A DNA stretch of 64,000 nt from Gammaproteobacteria bacterium RIFCSPHIGHO2_12_FULL_63_22 (GCA_001801685.1 MGYJ01000005.1:43091-107090), one strand, 5' to 3'; positions 1-10,083 are shown, counted from the stretch's first letter. Program-made: numbers and translations. The notes: generated from the letters alone by a model not told the origin.

Positions 1-746
1 GCGGCCTCGGCGAATTGCACTTGCGGGTGATGATCGAGCGCATGAAGGAACGCTATGGCGTGGACGTGCACGCGCGACCGCCGCGCATCGCCTATCGTGA
101 AACCATCGGCGCCCATGCCGAGGGCCACCACCGGCACAAGAAGCAGACCGGCGGCGCGGGACAATTCGGCGAAGTCTTCCTGCGCGTGGAACCGCTCGAT
201 CGCGGCACCGGTTTTGAATTCGTCGATGCGGTGAAAGGCGGCACCATCCCCGGGCAGTTCATCCCGGCGGTGGAAAAAGGCGTGCGCCAGGTGCTGCACG
301 GCGGCGCGGTCGCGGGCTATCCGCTGCAGGACGTTCGAGTAACGGTTTACGACGGCAAGTACCATCCGGTCGATTCGAAAGAAGTAGCCTTCGTCGCGGC
401 CGGCAAGAAAGCCTTCCTGGACGCCATCACCCGGGCGCGACCGCAAGTACTCGAGCCCATCGTGGACCTGGCAGTGACGGCCCCGGAAAACCACATGGGC
501 GACATCACCGGCGGCCTGGCCTCCAAGCGGGCGCGAATCAACGGCACGGACTCCACGCGGGACGGCGAGGTGTTGATCAAGGCGCAGGTGCCCTTGTCGG
601 AGCTGCGCGACTATGCCGCCGAGCTGAAAGGCTCGACCGGGGGTCGCGGTCGCTACGACCTGGAGTTCAGCCATTACGAGCCGGTGCCGCCGCCCGTGCA
701 GAAACAGTTGATCGAAGCCTACAAGCCACGGCACGATGAGGACTAG
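1..746 (+). CDS. EF-G-like translation factor (EF-G2 type), 5'-truncated by window edge
   Basis: This is the C-terminal part of a translational GTPase of the EF-G family. The reading frame is already open at base 3 and encodes the EF-G domain III motif G-L-G-E-L-H-L just before the first possible start (TTG at 15), so the true start lies upstream of the window. Domain IV follows, with the motif HKKQTGGAGQFG near residue 42 and a run of EF-G-like residues (PVDSKEVAF, about 118), and then domain V. The 'EGHHRHKKQTGG' form is typical of the EF-G-like paralogue EF-G2 rather than the canonical FusA of the str operon, and no ribosomal genes flank it here. EF-G2 proteins bind ribosomes but their role is often non-essential. 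The G domain cannot be judged from this window. Confidence 0.85.
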   Translation, partial: GLGELHLRVMIERMKERYGVDVHARPPRIAYRETIGAHAEGHHRHKKQTGGAGQFGEVFLRVEPLDRGTGFEFVDAVKGGTIPGQFIPAVEKGVRQVLHGGAVAGYPLQDVRVTVYDGKYHPVDSKEVAFVAAGKKAFLDAITRARPQVLEPIVDLAVTAPENHMGDITGGLASKRARINGTDSTRDGEVLIKAQVPLSELRDYAAELKGSTGGRGRYDLEFSHYEPVPPPVQKQLIEAYKPRHDED

Positions 747-763
747 CCGAACGGATCGATCAG

Positions 764-1054
764 ATGGCAAAGGCAAGAAACGCGCAGGCCGCCATGCGCC
801 TTGAAGACATTCCCAATATCGGTCCGTCCATCGCCGACGACCTGCGCGCGCTCGACATCTACGAGCCCGCGCAGCTGGTCGGCCAGGATCCGTATCAGCT
901 GTACCGGCGAATGGGCGAGATTACCGGGGTCGCCCACGACCCCTGCCTGTGCGACACCTTCATTGCCGCCGTTCGCTTCATGGAAGGCGGCCCTTCGCGG
1001 CCCTGGTGGTACTTCACGCCTGAGCGAAAGGCGCGGCTGGCAAGGCAGCGTTAG
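764..1054 (+). CDS. Helix-hairpin-helix protein, Cdd1/pathogenicity-locus family
   Basis: A 96-residue protein starting at ATG 764, 17 bases after the EF-G-like stop. Residues 13-45 carry a helix-hairpin-helix motif (DIPNIGPSIADDLRALDI), a non-sequence-specific DNA-binding fold. The conserved block Y-R-R-M-G-E-I-T-G with D-P-C-L-C-D-T-F and the C-terminal P-W-W-Y-F-T-P match the Cdd1 family, sometimes annotated as mitomycin resistance or 'pathogenicity locus' protein. The molecular function of the family is not established. It may be co-transcribed with the upstream gene. The next gene is convergent, with the two coding ends overlapping by four bases. Confidence 0.8.
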   Translation: MAKARNAQAAMRLEDIPNIGPSIADDLRALDIYEPAQLVGQDPYQLYRRMGEITGVAHDPCLCDTFIAAVRFMEGGPSRPWWYFTPERKARLARQR

Positions 1055-1560
1055 CTGCTTTTCTTCGTGGCGGACTTGTTGCCGGGCTTGTTGCCCGGCT
1101 TGGGCTGCAGCATCGTGCCCGTGCATTTCGACGAGCCGCAGCGGCAGGCCCACAACTTCTTCAATCGTTCGGTATGCGCTTCGGCGAGCACGATGCCGTA
1201 GTTGTAGGTGAGTTCCTCGCCCGGCTTGATGGCGCGCATCGCCTCGATGAAGACAGCGTCCTTGGCGGGATCCTCGTCCTCGTCCTCCACAAGCACGGCT
1301 TCGCAGTTCGGATCGCAGCTGTGGTTGATCCAGCGCGCGGCATTGCCGCCGACGTTGGCATCAATCACATAGACATGATTGAGGGTGAACAGGAAGGTGT
1401 GGCCGGTGTCCACGTCGTCGGAATAGACGCGGTCCACTTCCTTGTGGGTGCGGTGGCGGCCCTTGTATTCGATCAGGCGTTCGCCCTTGCGGATGGGGGC
1501 GATGGCGAACACGCCGTTGCCATGGATTGCGGAGCGGCGGGTGGCTATCTTGGCGGGCAT
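1051..1560 (-). CDS. SET-domain protein-lysine methyltransferase
   Basis: A 169-residue SET-domain protein. I chose ATG 1560 (MPAKIATRR) because the SET fold starts at once (IHGNGVFA, residues 12-19); an in-frame ATG at 1590 is an alternative and neither has a clear ribosome-binding site. Visible SET motifs are the N-terminal G-x-G strand, R-W-I-N-H-S-C-D-P-N-C near residues 85-95 (the NHSC cofactor and knot motif), and E-E-L-T-Y-N-Y-G near 131-138 with the catalytic-type tyrosine. A post-SET cysteine cluster (C-R-C-G, then K-C-T-G, about 152-160) follows, and a Lys/Pro-rich tail ends the protein. Such proteins methylate lysines using S-adenosylmethionine; the bacterial substrate is unknown. 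An acidic insert (EDEDED) interrupts the domain. Confidence 0.85.
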   Translation of the reverse strand: MPAKIATRRSAIHGNGVFAIAPIRKGERLIEYKGRHRTHKEVDRVYSDDVDTGHTFLFTLNHVYVIDANVGGNAARWINHSCDPNCEAVLVEDEDEDPAKDAVFIEAMRAIKPGEELTYNYGIVLAEAHTERLKKLWACRCGSSKCTGTMLQPKPGNKPGNKSATKKSS

Positions 1561-1609
1561 CGGAGGGAAGCGGTGATGAACAGCGCACATTGTCGCGCAC
1601 TTCGCGTGA

Positions 1610-1647
1610 TTGAGCGTGCCCGATTGATATAGTACAATTTCGGTACT
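1610..1647 (+). promoter_or_regulatory. Promoter and overlapping Rrf2 operator of the suf operon
   Basis: TTGAGC (1610-1615) and TACAAT (1633-1638) are separated by 17 bp and form a good sigma-70 promoter. A perfect inverted repeat AGTAC-N7-GTACT (1631-1647) covers the -10 box. It lies 36 bp upstream of the ATG of the Rrf2-type regulator, so binding would block RNA polymerase; autoregulation is the simplest reading. That this repeat is the regulator's own site is inference. Confidence 0.6.
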
Positions 1648-1683
1648 GATTGACTTCCCGCTTTGAATCCTCTGGGCAAGCCC

Positions 1684-2112
1684 ATGCTTCGGGTCACCAA
1701 ACTTACTGACTACGCCACCGTCGTGCTGGCCGCCCTGGCCGTTGCGCCAAACCGCGTGCACAGCGCCGCCGAGCTGGCCGAACGCTCGCACCTGGAGTTG
1801 CCCACGGTCAGCAAGGTCCTCAAGCCGCTGGCCCACGCCGGCCTGGTGACGGGTTTCCGCGGCGCAAGCGGCGGCTATCGCCTGGCCCGCGCACCCGGCC
1901 AGATCAGCCTGATCGAGATCGTCGAAGCCATCGAAGGCCCGCTGGGCATGACCGAGTGCTCCGGCGAACACAGCAGCTGCGAGCACGAGCCGCATTGCGG
2001 CGTGCAAGGCCACTGGCGACAGATCAACGACGTCATCGCCGATACGCTGCGCGGCATGACCCTGGCCCAGATGCTGCCCAAGGCCATCCCCATCAAACTT
2101 GCGAGCGCCTGA
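1684..2112 (+). CDS. Rrf2-family SUF system Fe-S assembly regulator (Xanthomonas type)
   Basis: A 142-residue transcription regulator of the IscR/Rrf2 family, placed directly ahead of sufB. Residues 1-65 form the winged helix ([32 protein letters not shown]), followed by the wing [12 protein letters not shown] and the dimer helix. Three cysteines (C-x6-C-x5-C, about residues 92-105) match the position of the [2Fe-2S] ligands of IscR. It most probably senses Fe-S status and represses the operon in its holo form. ATG 1684 was chosen because family members start with MLRVTKL; a TTG at 1663 is the only upstream option. A palindrome over the promoter supports autoregulation. Confidence 0.9.
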   Translation: MLRVTKLTDYATVVLAALAVAPNRVHSAAELAERSHLELPTVSKVLKPLAHAGLVTGFRGASGGYRLARAPGQISLIEIVEAIEGPLGMTECSGEHSSCEHEPHCGVQGHWRQINDVIADTLRGMTLAQMLPKAIPIKLASA

Positions 2113-2116
2113 CGCC

Positions 2117-3556
<1,440 letters not shown>

Positions 3557-3594
3557 GCCGAGTCACAAAACGAAACGAATCGAACGGAATCAAC

Positions 3595-4347
3595 ATGCTG
3601 ACTATCCAAGACCTCCACGCCACCGTCGGCGGCAAGGAAATCCTCCGCGGCCTGACGCTGTCCGTAAAGCCGGGCGAAGTTCACGCCATCATGGGGCCGA
3701 ACGGCGCCGGCAAGTCCACCCTGGGCAATGTGCTGGCCGGCCGCGAAGGCTATGAGGTCACCGGTGGCTCGGTGCAGTTCGAAGGCAAGGACCTGCTGGC
3801 CCTTGAGCCGGAAGATCGCGCGGCGGAAGGCGTCTTCCTGGCCTTCCAGTATCCGGTCGAGATCCCGGGCGTCAACAACACCTACTTCCTGCGCGCCGCA
3901 CTGAATGCGCAGCGTCGCTATCGCGGCGAATCCGAGCTCGATTCGATGCAGTTCCTGAAGCGCGTGCGCGAGAAGATGTCGGTCTTGCACATGCGCGACG
4001 ACCTGTTGCATCGCGCCGTGAATGAAGGCTTTTCCGGCGGCGAGAAAAAGCGCAACGAAATCTTCCAGATGGCCGTGCTCGAACCCAAGCTGGCGATCCT
4101 GGATGAAACCGATTCGGGCCTGGATATCGATGCGCTCAAGCTGGTGGCCGAAGGCGTCAACCTGATGCGATCGCCGACGCGCGCCTTGCTGGTAATTACC
4201 CACTACCAGCGCCTGCTCGACTACATCAAGCCTGATTTCGTGCATGTGCTGGCCGAGGGCCGCATCGTCGAGAGCGGCGGCCCTGAACTGGCGCTGGAAC
4301 TCGAACAGCACGGCTACGCCTGGGTAAAGGACCGCATCGCCCCATGA
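3595..4347 (+). CDS. sufC: Fe-S assembly ATPase SufC
   Basis: SufC is the 250-residue cytosolic ABC-type ATPase that drives conformational change in SufBC2D. The Walker A motif GPNGAGKST is at residues 34-42. The SufC-specific F-S-G-G-E-K-K-R-N-E-I signature is near 142-152 and the Walker B with catalytic Glu (LAILDETDSGLD) follows at about 162-173; the ITHYQR switch histidine is near 201. No transmembrane segment is present, as expected. The ATG at 3595 follows a 38-base gap after sufB. It overlaps sufD by four bases (ATGA). Confidence 0.97.
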   Translation: MLTIQDLHATVGGKEILRGLTLSVKPGEVHAIMGPNGAGKSTLGNVLAGREGYEVTGGSVQFEGKDLLALEPEDRAAEGVFLAFQYPVEIPGVNNTYFLRAALNAQRRYRGESELDSMQFLKRVREKMSVLHMRDDLLHRAVNEGFSGGEKKRNEIFQMAVLEPKLAILDETDSGLDIDALKLVAEGVNLMRSPTRALLVITHYQRLLDYIKPDFVHVLAEGRIVESGGPELALELEQHGYAWVKDRIAP

Positions 4348-5645
4348 GTGCCCTGCTCGACTCCCTGCAGGCCAGTTTCGATGCGATGCCCGACAGCGCC
4401 GTGAACGCGCTGGGCCTGGGCAACCTGCGTCGCGCGGCGATGCGACAGGCGATTCGCGATGGCCTGCCCACGCAGCGCAACGAGCGCTGGAAGTACACCG
4501 GCCTGCGCGCCTTGTCTGCACGTCGCTTCGTGGCGGCGGCCGCGGCGCCCTTGCTACATCCGGCCGCGCTGGACGACATACCCTCGCCTCGCCTCGTCTT
4601 CGTCAATGGGATTTTTGACGCGGCCCTGTCGAAGCTGCAGGAATTGCCCGAGGGTGTCACGCTTGGCGCGCTTTCAGCGGCCAAGGCACTGCCCACGCAA
4701 GACTTGCAGGCCCTGTTTTCCCGGACCTTCGAAGCAACCGACGAGGCATTCGCCAGGGTCAACGCCGCCCTCGCATCCGATGGCGCGGTGTTGATGATTG
4801 CCGCCAATAGCCAGGTCGAAGCACCGCTTCACCTGGTGTTCGTCGGCACGCCAGCAAGCGACGACATCGCGTCGCACCTGCGCCACGCGATCGTGCTGGA
4901 CGATGGGTCGAGGCTGACACTGGTCGAACACCATGTTTGCGTGGGCAACCATCGCCATCTCGCCAGCCATCTGGTCGATGTCCGGTTGGGCAAAGGCTCG
5001 TCCCTCGTGCATGCCCGCATCCAGGATGAAGATGCCGGGGCGACGCTGATCAGCCGCACCGACGCGCAGGTCGGCGCCGACGCAAGCTACCAGCGCCTGG
5101 ACCTCGACATGGGCGGCGCCCTGTCTCGCCTGGAGTTGAACATCCTGCTGGCCGGTGACCGTGCGCGACTGATATCCGGTGGAGCACTCCTTGCCGGTGG
5201 TCGCAGGCATTCCGATACGCGGCTCGCTGTCACCCACGCCGCTCGCGATACACAGTGCAACCTGTTGTGGCGCGGACTGGCTGCAGACCGCGCGCGTGTC
5301 GCCTTCTTCGGCGGCATTACCATCCAGGTCGGCGCCGACGGCAGTGATGCCCGCCTGTCGAACAAGAACCTGTTGCTGTCGGAGGGTGCTGAAATCGACA
5401 CCCAGCCCGTGCTGCAGATCCATGCGGATGAAGTAAAGGCGGCACATGGCGCGACCGTCGGCCGCCTCGATGCGACGTCGCTGTTCTATCTTCGCAGCCG
5501 CGGCATTCCTGCTGCCGAGGCACGCGCGTTGCTGACCCAGGCATTTTGTCGCGAAGCACTTGCATCCATCGGCGACCTGTCGTTGGTGGAGATGCTTTCG
5601 CCGCGACTCGAAGCCCGGCTGGCCACGCTGGAGGCCACGTCATGA
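4344..5645 (+). CDS. sufD: Fe-S cluster assembly protein SufD
   Basis: A 433-residue SufB paralogue that pairs with SufB in the SufBC2D scaffold and is linked to iron acquisition by the complex. N-terminal residues carry the N-E-R-W-K-Y-T-x-L block typical of SufD, followed by the right-handed beta-helix (DTQCNLLWRGLAADRARVAFFGG) and the C-terminal S-L-F-Y-L-R-S-R-G-I-P-A-A-E-A-R block that contacts SufC. It starts at ATG 4344 inside the last codons of sufC, and it ends in a four-base overlap with sufS, so translation of C, D and S is probably coupled. Confidence 0.96.
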   Translation: MSALLDSLQASFDAMPDSAVNALGLGNLRRAAMRQAIRDGLPTQRNERWKYTGLRALSARRFVAAAAAPLLHPAALDDIPSPRLVFVNGIFDAALSKLQELPEGVTLGALSAAKALPTQDLQALFSRTFEATDEAFARVNAALASDGAVLMIAANSQVEAPLHLVFVGTPASDDIASHLRHAIVLDDGSRLTLVEHHVCVGNHRHLASHLVDVRLGKGSSLVHARIQDEDAGATLISRTDAQVGADASYQRLDLDMGGALSRLELNILLAGDRARLISGGALLAGGRRHSDTRLAVTHAARDTQCNLLWRGLAADRARVAFFGGITIQVGADGSDARLSNKNLLLSEGAEIDTQPVLQIHADEVKAAHGATVGRLDATSLFYLRSRGIPAAEARALLTQAFCREALASIGDLSLVEMLSPRLEARLATLEATS

Positions 5646-6898
5646 GCGACGCCGTCAACCCTGAAGCGACACCCGCCTCGGCAACCATTGATTGGGCCGC
5701 GAAACGTGCCGACTTCCCGGTGCTGGCGCGCACGGTCCACGGAAAGCCGCTGGTGTACTTCGATTCCGCCAACACCTCCCAGAAACCGCGCCAGGTGATC
5801 GAGACCACCGACGCCTTCTATCGCGAGCACAACGCCAACGTCTCGCGCGCCGTCCATACGCTGGGCATGGAAGCGACCGACGCCTATGAAGGCGCGCGCA
5901 CGCGACTCGCAGCCTTCGTCAATGTGCGCGCCGACGAACTGGTGCTGACCTCAGGCACGACCCAGGCGATCAACCTGGTCGCCTACAGCCACGCCTTGCC
6001 GACGCTGGGCAAGGGCGATGTCATCCTGCTGACGCGGATGGAACACCACGCCAACATCGTTCCGTGGCAATTGATCGCCGAACGCTGCGGCGCCGTCATT
6101 CGCGTGGCGGACATCACGCCCGAGGGTGAACTCGATCTCGACGCGCTGTATCGCCAGATGACGGCTGACGTTCGACTCCTGGCCTTCACGCATGTGTCCA
6201 ACGTGCTGGGCACCGTCAACCCGGTGGCTGAAATCTGCCGCGAGGCACGACGTCGTGGCATCGTCACCCTGGTGGATGGTTCGCAAGCCATTCCGCACCG
6301 GCCCGTGGACATCACGGCGCTCGGCTGCGACTTCTATGCGTTTACCGGGCACAAGATGCTCGGACCCACGGGCACCGGCGCATTGTGGGCCCGTCGCGAA
6401 CACCTGCAGTCAATGCCACCCTTCCTTGGCGGCGGCGAAATGATTCGCGAAGTCCGGTTCGAGAAAACGACGTTCAACGACCCGCCGCATAAATTCGAGG
6501 CCGGTACGCCCAACATCGCCGGCATCGTCGGCCTGGGCGCCGCTGTCGATTACCTGTCGGCCACCGGCATGGCGGCCATCGAACAACGCGAAAAGCAACT
6601 GCTGCAATACGCCACCGAGTCGCTGGACCGGATCGACGGCGTCAGGATCTTTGGCCGCGCGCGCGAGAAAGCCGCCGTGATCAGCTTCCTGGTCGAAGGC
6701 GCCCACGCCCACGACCTGGCCACCTTGCTGGACCTGGAAGGCTATGCCGTGCGGTCGGGACACCACTGCGCACATCCGCTCATGGCCTACATCGGCGTGC
6801 CGGCGACCTGCCGGGCGTCGCTGGCTTTTTACAATACGGTTGAAGAAATTGACGGGTTCGTAAAAGCGTTGGGCAAGGTTCGGAAGCTGCTTGGCTGA
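5642..6898 (+). CDS. sufS: Cysteine desulfurase SufS
   Basis: A PLP-dependent group II cysteine desulfurase (418 residues) that removes sulfur from L-cysteine for cluster assembly. Lys238 in TGHKMLGPTG is the Schiff-base lysine, and Cys376 in RSGHHCAHPLM is the persulfide-carrying cysteine. The N-terminal Y-F-D-S-A-N-T-S-Q-K-P block and L-T-S-G-T-T-Q-A-I-N phosphate-binding region are intact. ATG 5642 overlaps the sufD stop by four bases; the in-frame extension back to 5546 is rejected because it lies inside sufD. No sufE or sufU partner, which would normally accept the persulfide, is found in the operon. Confidence 0.96.
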   Translation: MSDAVNPEATPASATIDWAAKRADFPVLARTVHGKPLVYFDSANTSQKPRQVIETTDAFYREHNANVSRAVHTLGMEATDAYEGARTRLAAFVNVRADELVLTSGTTQAINLVAYSHALPTLGKGDVILLTRMEHHANIVPWQLIAERCGAVIRVADITPEGELDLDALYRQMTADVRLLAFTHVSNVLGTVNPVAEICREARRRGIVTLVDGSQAIPHRPVDITALGCDFYAFTGHKMLGPTGTGALWARREHLQSMPPFLGGGEMIREVRFEKTTFNDPPHKFEAGTPNIAGIVGLGAAVDYLSATGMAAIEQREKQLLQYATESLDRIDGVRIFGRAREKAAVISFLVEGAHAHDLATLLDLEGYAVRSGHHCAHPLMAYIGVPATCRASLAFYNTVEEIDGFVKALGKVRKLLG

Positions 6899-6925
6899 TG
6901 TTGATATCGGTGTCAGGGGGTTGGG

Positions 6926-7498
6926 ATGGGTGCGAGTGGAGAAGCTGGGTTGAGTGGATCGGAAGCAGATAGCGGCCCGTTGCTCTTTCGGCCGGCTTTG
7001 GCCAGGGATGTGGCGCGCGTTGTTGAGTTGGTCGAATCCGCCTACCGCGGCGAAGTGAGCCGCGCAGGCTGGACGACGGAAGCCGATTTTCTGGAAGGCC
7101 GCCGCACCGGCGCTGACGACATCGAGTCGATCCTCGCCAATCCACACGCCCGCATCCTTCTGGCCGAGCGCAATGGCGAGTTGCTGGCCTGCGCGAACGT
7201 CGCCATCGAGGATGGTGAAGGTTACTTCGGCATGTTTTCCGTCAAGCCCGGCTGCCAGGGCGGCGGCATTGGCAAGCTCGTCCTCGCCGAGGCAGAGCGT
7301 ATCGTCGCCCACGAATGGCGATGCCGGAAGATGCGCATGACCGTCATCGATATCCGGGACGAGCTCATTTCGTTCTACGAACGCCGCGGCTACCACCGCA
7401 CCGGCATCACGAAACCCTTTCCCTACGGTGACGAACGCTTCGGCATCCCGCTGCGCGACGACCTGAGATTCGAAGTCCTGGAAAAGACACTGACATGA
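6926..7498 (+). CDS. GNAT-family N-acetyltransferase in the suf operon
   Basis: A 190-residue protein with the GNAT fold. The acetyl-CoA pyrophosphate loop is seen as V-K-P-G-C-Q-G-G-G-I-G-K-L-V (about residues 109-122), preceded by the beta-4 strand GEGYFGMFSV and followed by F-Y-E-R-R-G-Y-H-R-T-G. The substrate cannot be read from sequence. It lies 27 bases after sufS and overlaps the next gene by four bases (ATGA), so it is part of the suf transcript. The first 20 residues are low-complexity Gly/Ser/Glu and less GC-rich than the rest, so the true start might be further in. Confidence 0.85.
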   Translation: MGASGEAGLSGSEADSGPLLFRPALARDVARVVELVESAYRGEVSRAGWTTEADFLEGRRTGADDIESILANPHARILLAERNGELLACANVAIEDGEGYFGMFSVKPGCQGGGIGKLVLAEAERIVAHEWRCRKMRMTVIDIRDELISFYERRGYHRTGITKPFPYGDERFGIPLRDDLRFEVLEKTLT

Positions 7499-7824
7499 GC
7501 GATTCGATGATGGGCTGGATCCGCGTCTGCGCCCGGGCCGACTTGCTGCCCGGCGAGTTCCAGCTCGCCTACGACGGCGATACGGCGATAGCGGTGTTCA
7601 ACATCGATGGCGAGTTGTTCGCGATCGAGGATGTTTGCACGCATGACGGCGGGGAGCTCGCCGGCGGTCCCGTCGAAGGCTACCTCGTGGAATGCCTTCG
7701 CCATGGCGCGAAGTTCGACCTGCGCACGGGTGAAGCCGTCTGTCCGCCCGCCTACACGCCCACGGTCTGCTTCCCGGTCCGGATCGAGGATGACGCGGTC
7801 TGGACCCGGGACGACCGCGACTGA
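7495..7824 (+). CDS. Rieske-type [2Fe-2S] ferredoxin (non-heme iron oxygenase ferredoxin subunit family)
   Basis: A 109-residue soluble Rieske ferredoxin. The two ligand motifs are C-T-H at about residues 47-49 and C-L-R-H at about 67-70, giving the C-x-H ... C-x2-H pattern of a two-Cys, two-His [2Fe-2S] cluster. The size and the F-A-I-E-D-V-C-T-H-D-G-G-E-L context match BphF/NdoA-like ferredoxins, but no dioxygenase gene is nearby. Its place as last gene of the suf operon suggests a role in electron supply for cluster assembly or simply a client of it. ATG 7495 overlaps the GNAT stop. Confidence 0.9.
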   Translation: MSDSMMGWIRVCARADLLPGEFQLAYDGDTAIAVFNIDGELFAIEDVCTHDGGELAGGPVEGYLVECLRHGAKFDLRTGEAVCPPAYTPTVCFPVRIEDDAVWTRDDRD

Positions 7825-7848
7825 TCGACCCAACTTTGCCCAAGGGGC

Positions 7849-7879
7849 TTGTTGTTGGGAATGATTCTCATTATGATTC
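7849..7879 (+). promoter_or_regulatory. Promoter with Fur box for the TonB-dependent receptor
   Basis: TTGTTG (7849-7854) and TATGAT (7872-7877) are spaced by 17 bp. Between and over them, 7857-7875 matches the 19-bp Fur consensus at 14 positions, including the core AATGA-N3-TCATT inverted repeat. A Fur-Fe2+ dimer here would occlude the promoter, so the receptor and its downstream partner should be induced by iron starvation. Confidence 0.75.
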
Positions 7880-7915
7880 CAGTACGGGGATGGCCCGGAC
7901 CTGGAAGAACTGAAA

Positions 7916-10078
7916 ATGCGACAGCGGCACGAGCGTCACCTGCTTTCCCCGGCTATCGGCCTGGCCCTGGCCTGCCTGATCCCCTCCACGGTGAACGCCG
8001 CTGACCTCGATGCAGGCGACCTGCGCAACCGCAAGAACTCCGAACTCGAGACGGTCACTGTCACGGGCGAGCGCGAAACGGGTTACGAAGCATCCCGCAG
8101 CCAGTCGGCCACCAAGACCGACACCCCGCTGATCGACACGCCGCAGGCGATCACCGTCATCACCCAGGAACTCATCCAGGACCAAGCCATGCAGGGCATG
8201 GCCGATGTCGTGCGTTACGTGCCGGGCGTGGGCATGGCCCAGGGTGAAGGCAACCGCGACACGCCGATTTTCCGTGGCAGCAGCTCCACGGCCGACCTCT
8301 TCATCGACGGCATGCGCGATGACGTTCAGTACTTCCGCGACCTCTACAACATCGAGCGCGTCGAAGCCCTGAAGGGTTCGAACGCGATGATCTTCGGCCG
8401 CGGCGGTTCGGGCGGCGTGCTCAATCGCGTCACCAAGCAGGCCGATGGCGAAACACGGCGCGACCTGAACTTGCAGGTAGGCTCATGGGGCCGGCTGCGC
8501 GCAAGCGCCGACGTCAGCGATGCGATCAACGACGATGCCGCATTCCGGATCAATGCGCTGGTTGAAGAAACCGACAGCTTCCGCGACGACGTTTCCGCCA
8601 GCCGCCGCGGCATCAACCCTACGCTGTCCTTCCTGTTTGGCGACAGCACCGACCTGGTCCTGGGCGTCGAGCATTTCGAGGACGAACGAACGGCTGACCG
8701 CGGCATAAGCTCAATGCTGGGCAAACCAGTGGACGTCGATCCATCCACTTTTTTCGGCGATCCGGACCGCAGCCAGTCCAAGGTCGAAGCAAACACTTTC
8801 AGCGCGCTGTGGGAGCACGGTTTCGCGAACGGCGCGAACCTGCGCAACCGGACCCTGGTCGGTCGCTACGACAAGTTCTACCAGAATGTCTTTCCGGGCG
8901 CGGCACGTGCCTCCGATGACACTGTCACGCTTTCGGCATACAGGAATGACACGCGGCGCGACAACCTGCTCAATCAGACCGACCTCGTGTTCGTTGCGAA
9001 CACGGGTTCGATCGAACACAAGCTGCTGGTGGGCGCCGAATTGGGTCGCCAGGAAACCGACAATTTCCGCGAGACCGGCTACTTCTCCGACACCTGCGCA
9101 ACTGCCGAGACGTCCGTGCGTGTTTCGCTGGATAATCCGCGCTACACCGGCCCGCTGTGCTTCAAGCAGAGTACGTCCGACGCCGACAACCATGGCGTAG
9201 CCCGCACGACGGCGCTGTACGTGCAGGACCAGATCGAATTCTCGCCCAATTGGCTCGCCGTCATCGGCCTGCGTTACGACCACTTCGAACTGGACCTGCA
9301 CAACAACCGCACTGGCGATGACCTGTCATCGAGCGATTCGCTGGTCTCGCCACGCGTCGGCCTGATCTACAAGCCACAGGCCAACATCTCCATCTACGCG
9401 AACATGGGCAAGGCTTTCCTGCCGCGTTCCGGCGAACAACTGGCTTCGCTTTCGGCAACCAACCAGTCACTGGAGCCGGAAGAATTCAACAACCTCGAGT
9501 TGGGCGCGAAGTGGGACATCAGCCCAACGCTGGCGGCAACGGCAGCCGTGTATCGCCTGACCCGCAGCAATGTTGCCGTGGTTGACCCGCTGGATTCCAG
9601 GAAGTTGGTATTGCTCACTGGAGACAGCCAGCGCGTCGAGGGCATCGAGCTTGGCTTGAGCGGGAAGATCAGCGAGAAGTGGAGCGTGATGGGCGGCTTC
9701 GCCTATCAGGAAGCGCAAACCACGCAGGACGTCGAAACTTCTCCGGGCACTGTGCTGCCCGCAGGCAGGATCTTGCCCCAGGTTCCGCGCCGCACGTTCT
9801 CGCTGTGGAACCGTTACGACTTCAATCCACGCTGGGGCGCGGCACTGGGCCTGATTGCGCGTGACAAGATGTTCACCTCCACCAGCAATGCCGTCACCTT
9901 GCCCGGTTATGCACGCGTGGATGGCGCCGTGTTCTTCGCCGTGAGTGAAAACATCCAGATGCAGCTCAATGTCGAGAACCTGCTCGACAGGGAATACTTC
10001 GTCTCGGCGCATAGCGACACCAACATCAGCCCCGGATCGCCGCGTGCGGTCAACCTCGGCCTGCACCTGAGCTTCTGA
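7916..10078 (+). CDS. TonB-dependent siderophore receptor (catecholate type)
   Basis: A 720-residue outer-membrane receptor for ferric siderophores. A signal peptide ends near residue 29 (LIPSTVNAAD). A TonB box-like stretch (ETVTVTG) is followed by the plug domain with T-P-Q-A-I-T-V-I-T and V-E-A-L-K-G-S-N-A-M-I-F-G-R-G-G-S-G-G-V-L-N-R-V-T-K, then the beta-barrel closing on the terminal Phe (LHLSF). The L-I-D-T-P-Q-A and F-I-D-G-M-R-D-D-V-Q-Y-F-R-D motifs resemble Fiu/PiuA-type catecholate receptors. A cysteine pair (DTCATAE ... PLCFKQ) likely closes an extracellular loop. The Fur box upstream supports iron regulation. No siderophore synthesis genes are present here. Confidence 0.93.
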   Translation: MRQRHERHLLSPAIGLALACLIPSTVNAADLDAGDLRNRKNSELETVTVTGERETGYEASRSQSATKTDTPLIDTPQAITVITQELIQDQAMQGMADVVRYVPGVGMAQGEGNRDTPIFRGSSSTADLFIDGMRDDVQYFRDLYNIERVEALKGSNAMIFGRGGSGGVLNRVTKQADGETRRDLNLQVGSWGRLRASADVSDAINDDAAFRINALVEETDSFRDDVSASRRGINPTLSFLFGDSTDLVLGVEHFEDERTADRGISSMLGKPVDVDPSTFFGDPDRSQSKVEANTFSALWEHGFANGANLRNRTLVGRYDKFYQNVFPGAARASDDTVTLSAYRNDTRRDNLLNQTDLVFVANTGSIEHKLLVGAELGRQETDNFRETGYFSDTCATAETSVRVSLDNPRYTGPLCFKQSTSDADNHGVARTTALYVQDQIEFSPNWLAVIGLRYDHFELDLHNNRTGDDLSSSDSLVSPRVGLIYKPQANISIYANMGKAFLPRSGEQLASLSATNQSLEPEEFNNLELGAKWDISPTLAATAAVYRLTRSNVAVVDPLDSRKLVLLTGDSQRVEGIELGLSGKISEKWSVMGGFAYQEAQTTQDVETSPGTVLPAGRILPQVPRRTFSLWNRYDFNPRWGAALGLIARDKMFTSTSNAVTLPGYARVDGAVFFAVSENIQMQLNVENLLDREYFVSAHSDTNISPGSPRAVNLGLHLSF

Positions 10079-10083
10079 ACACG

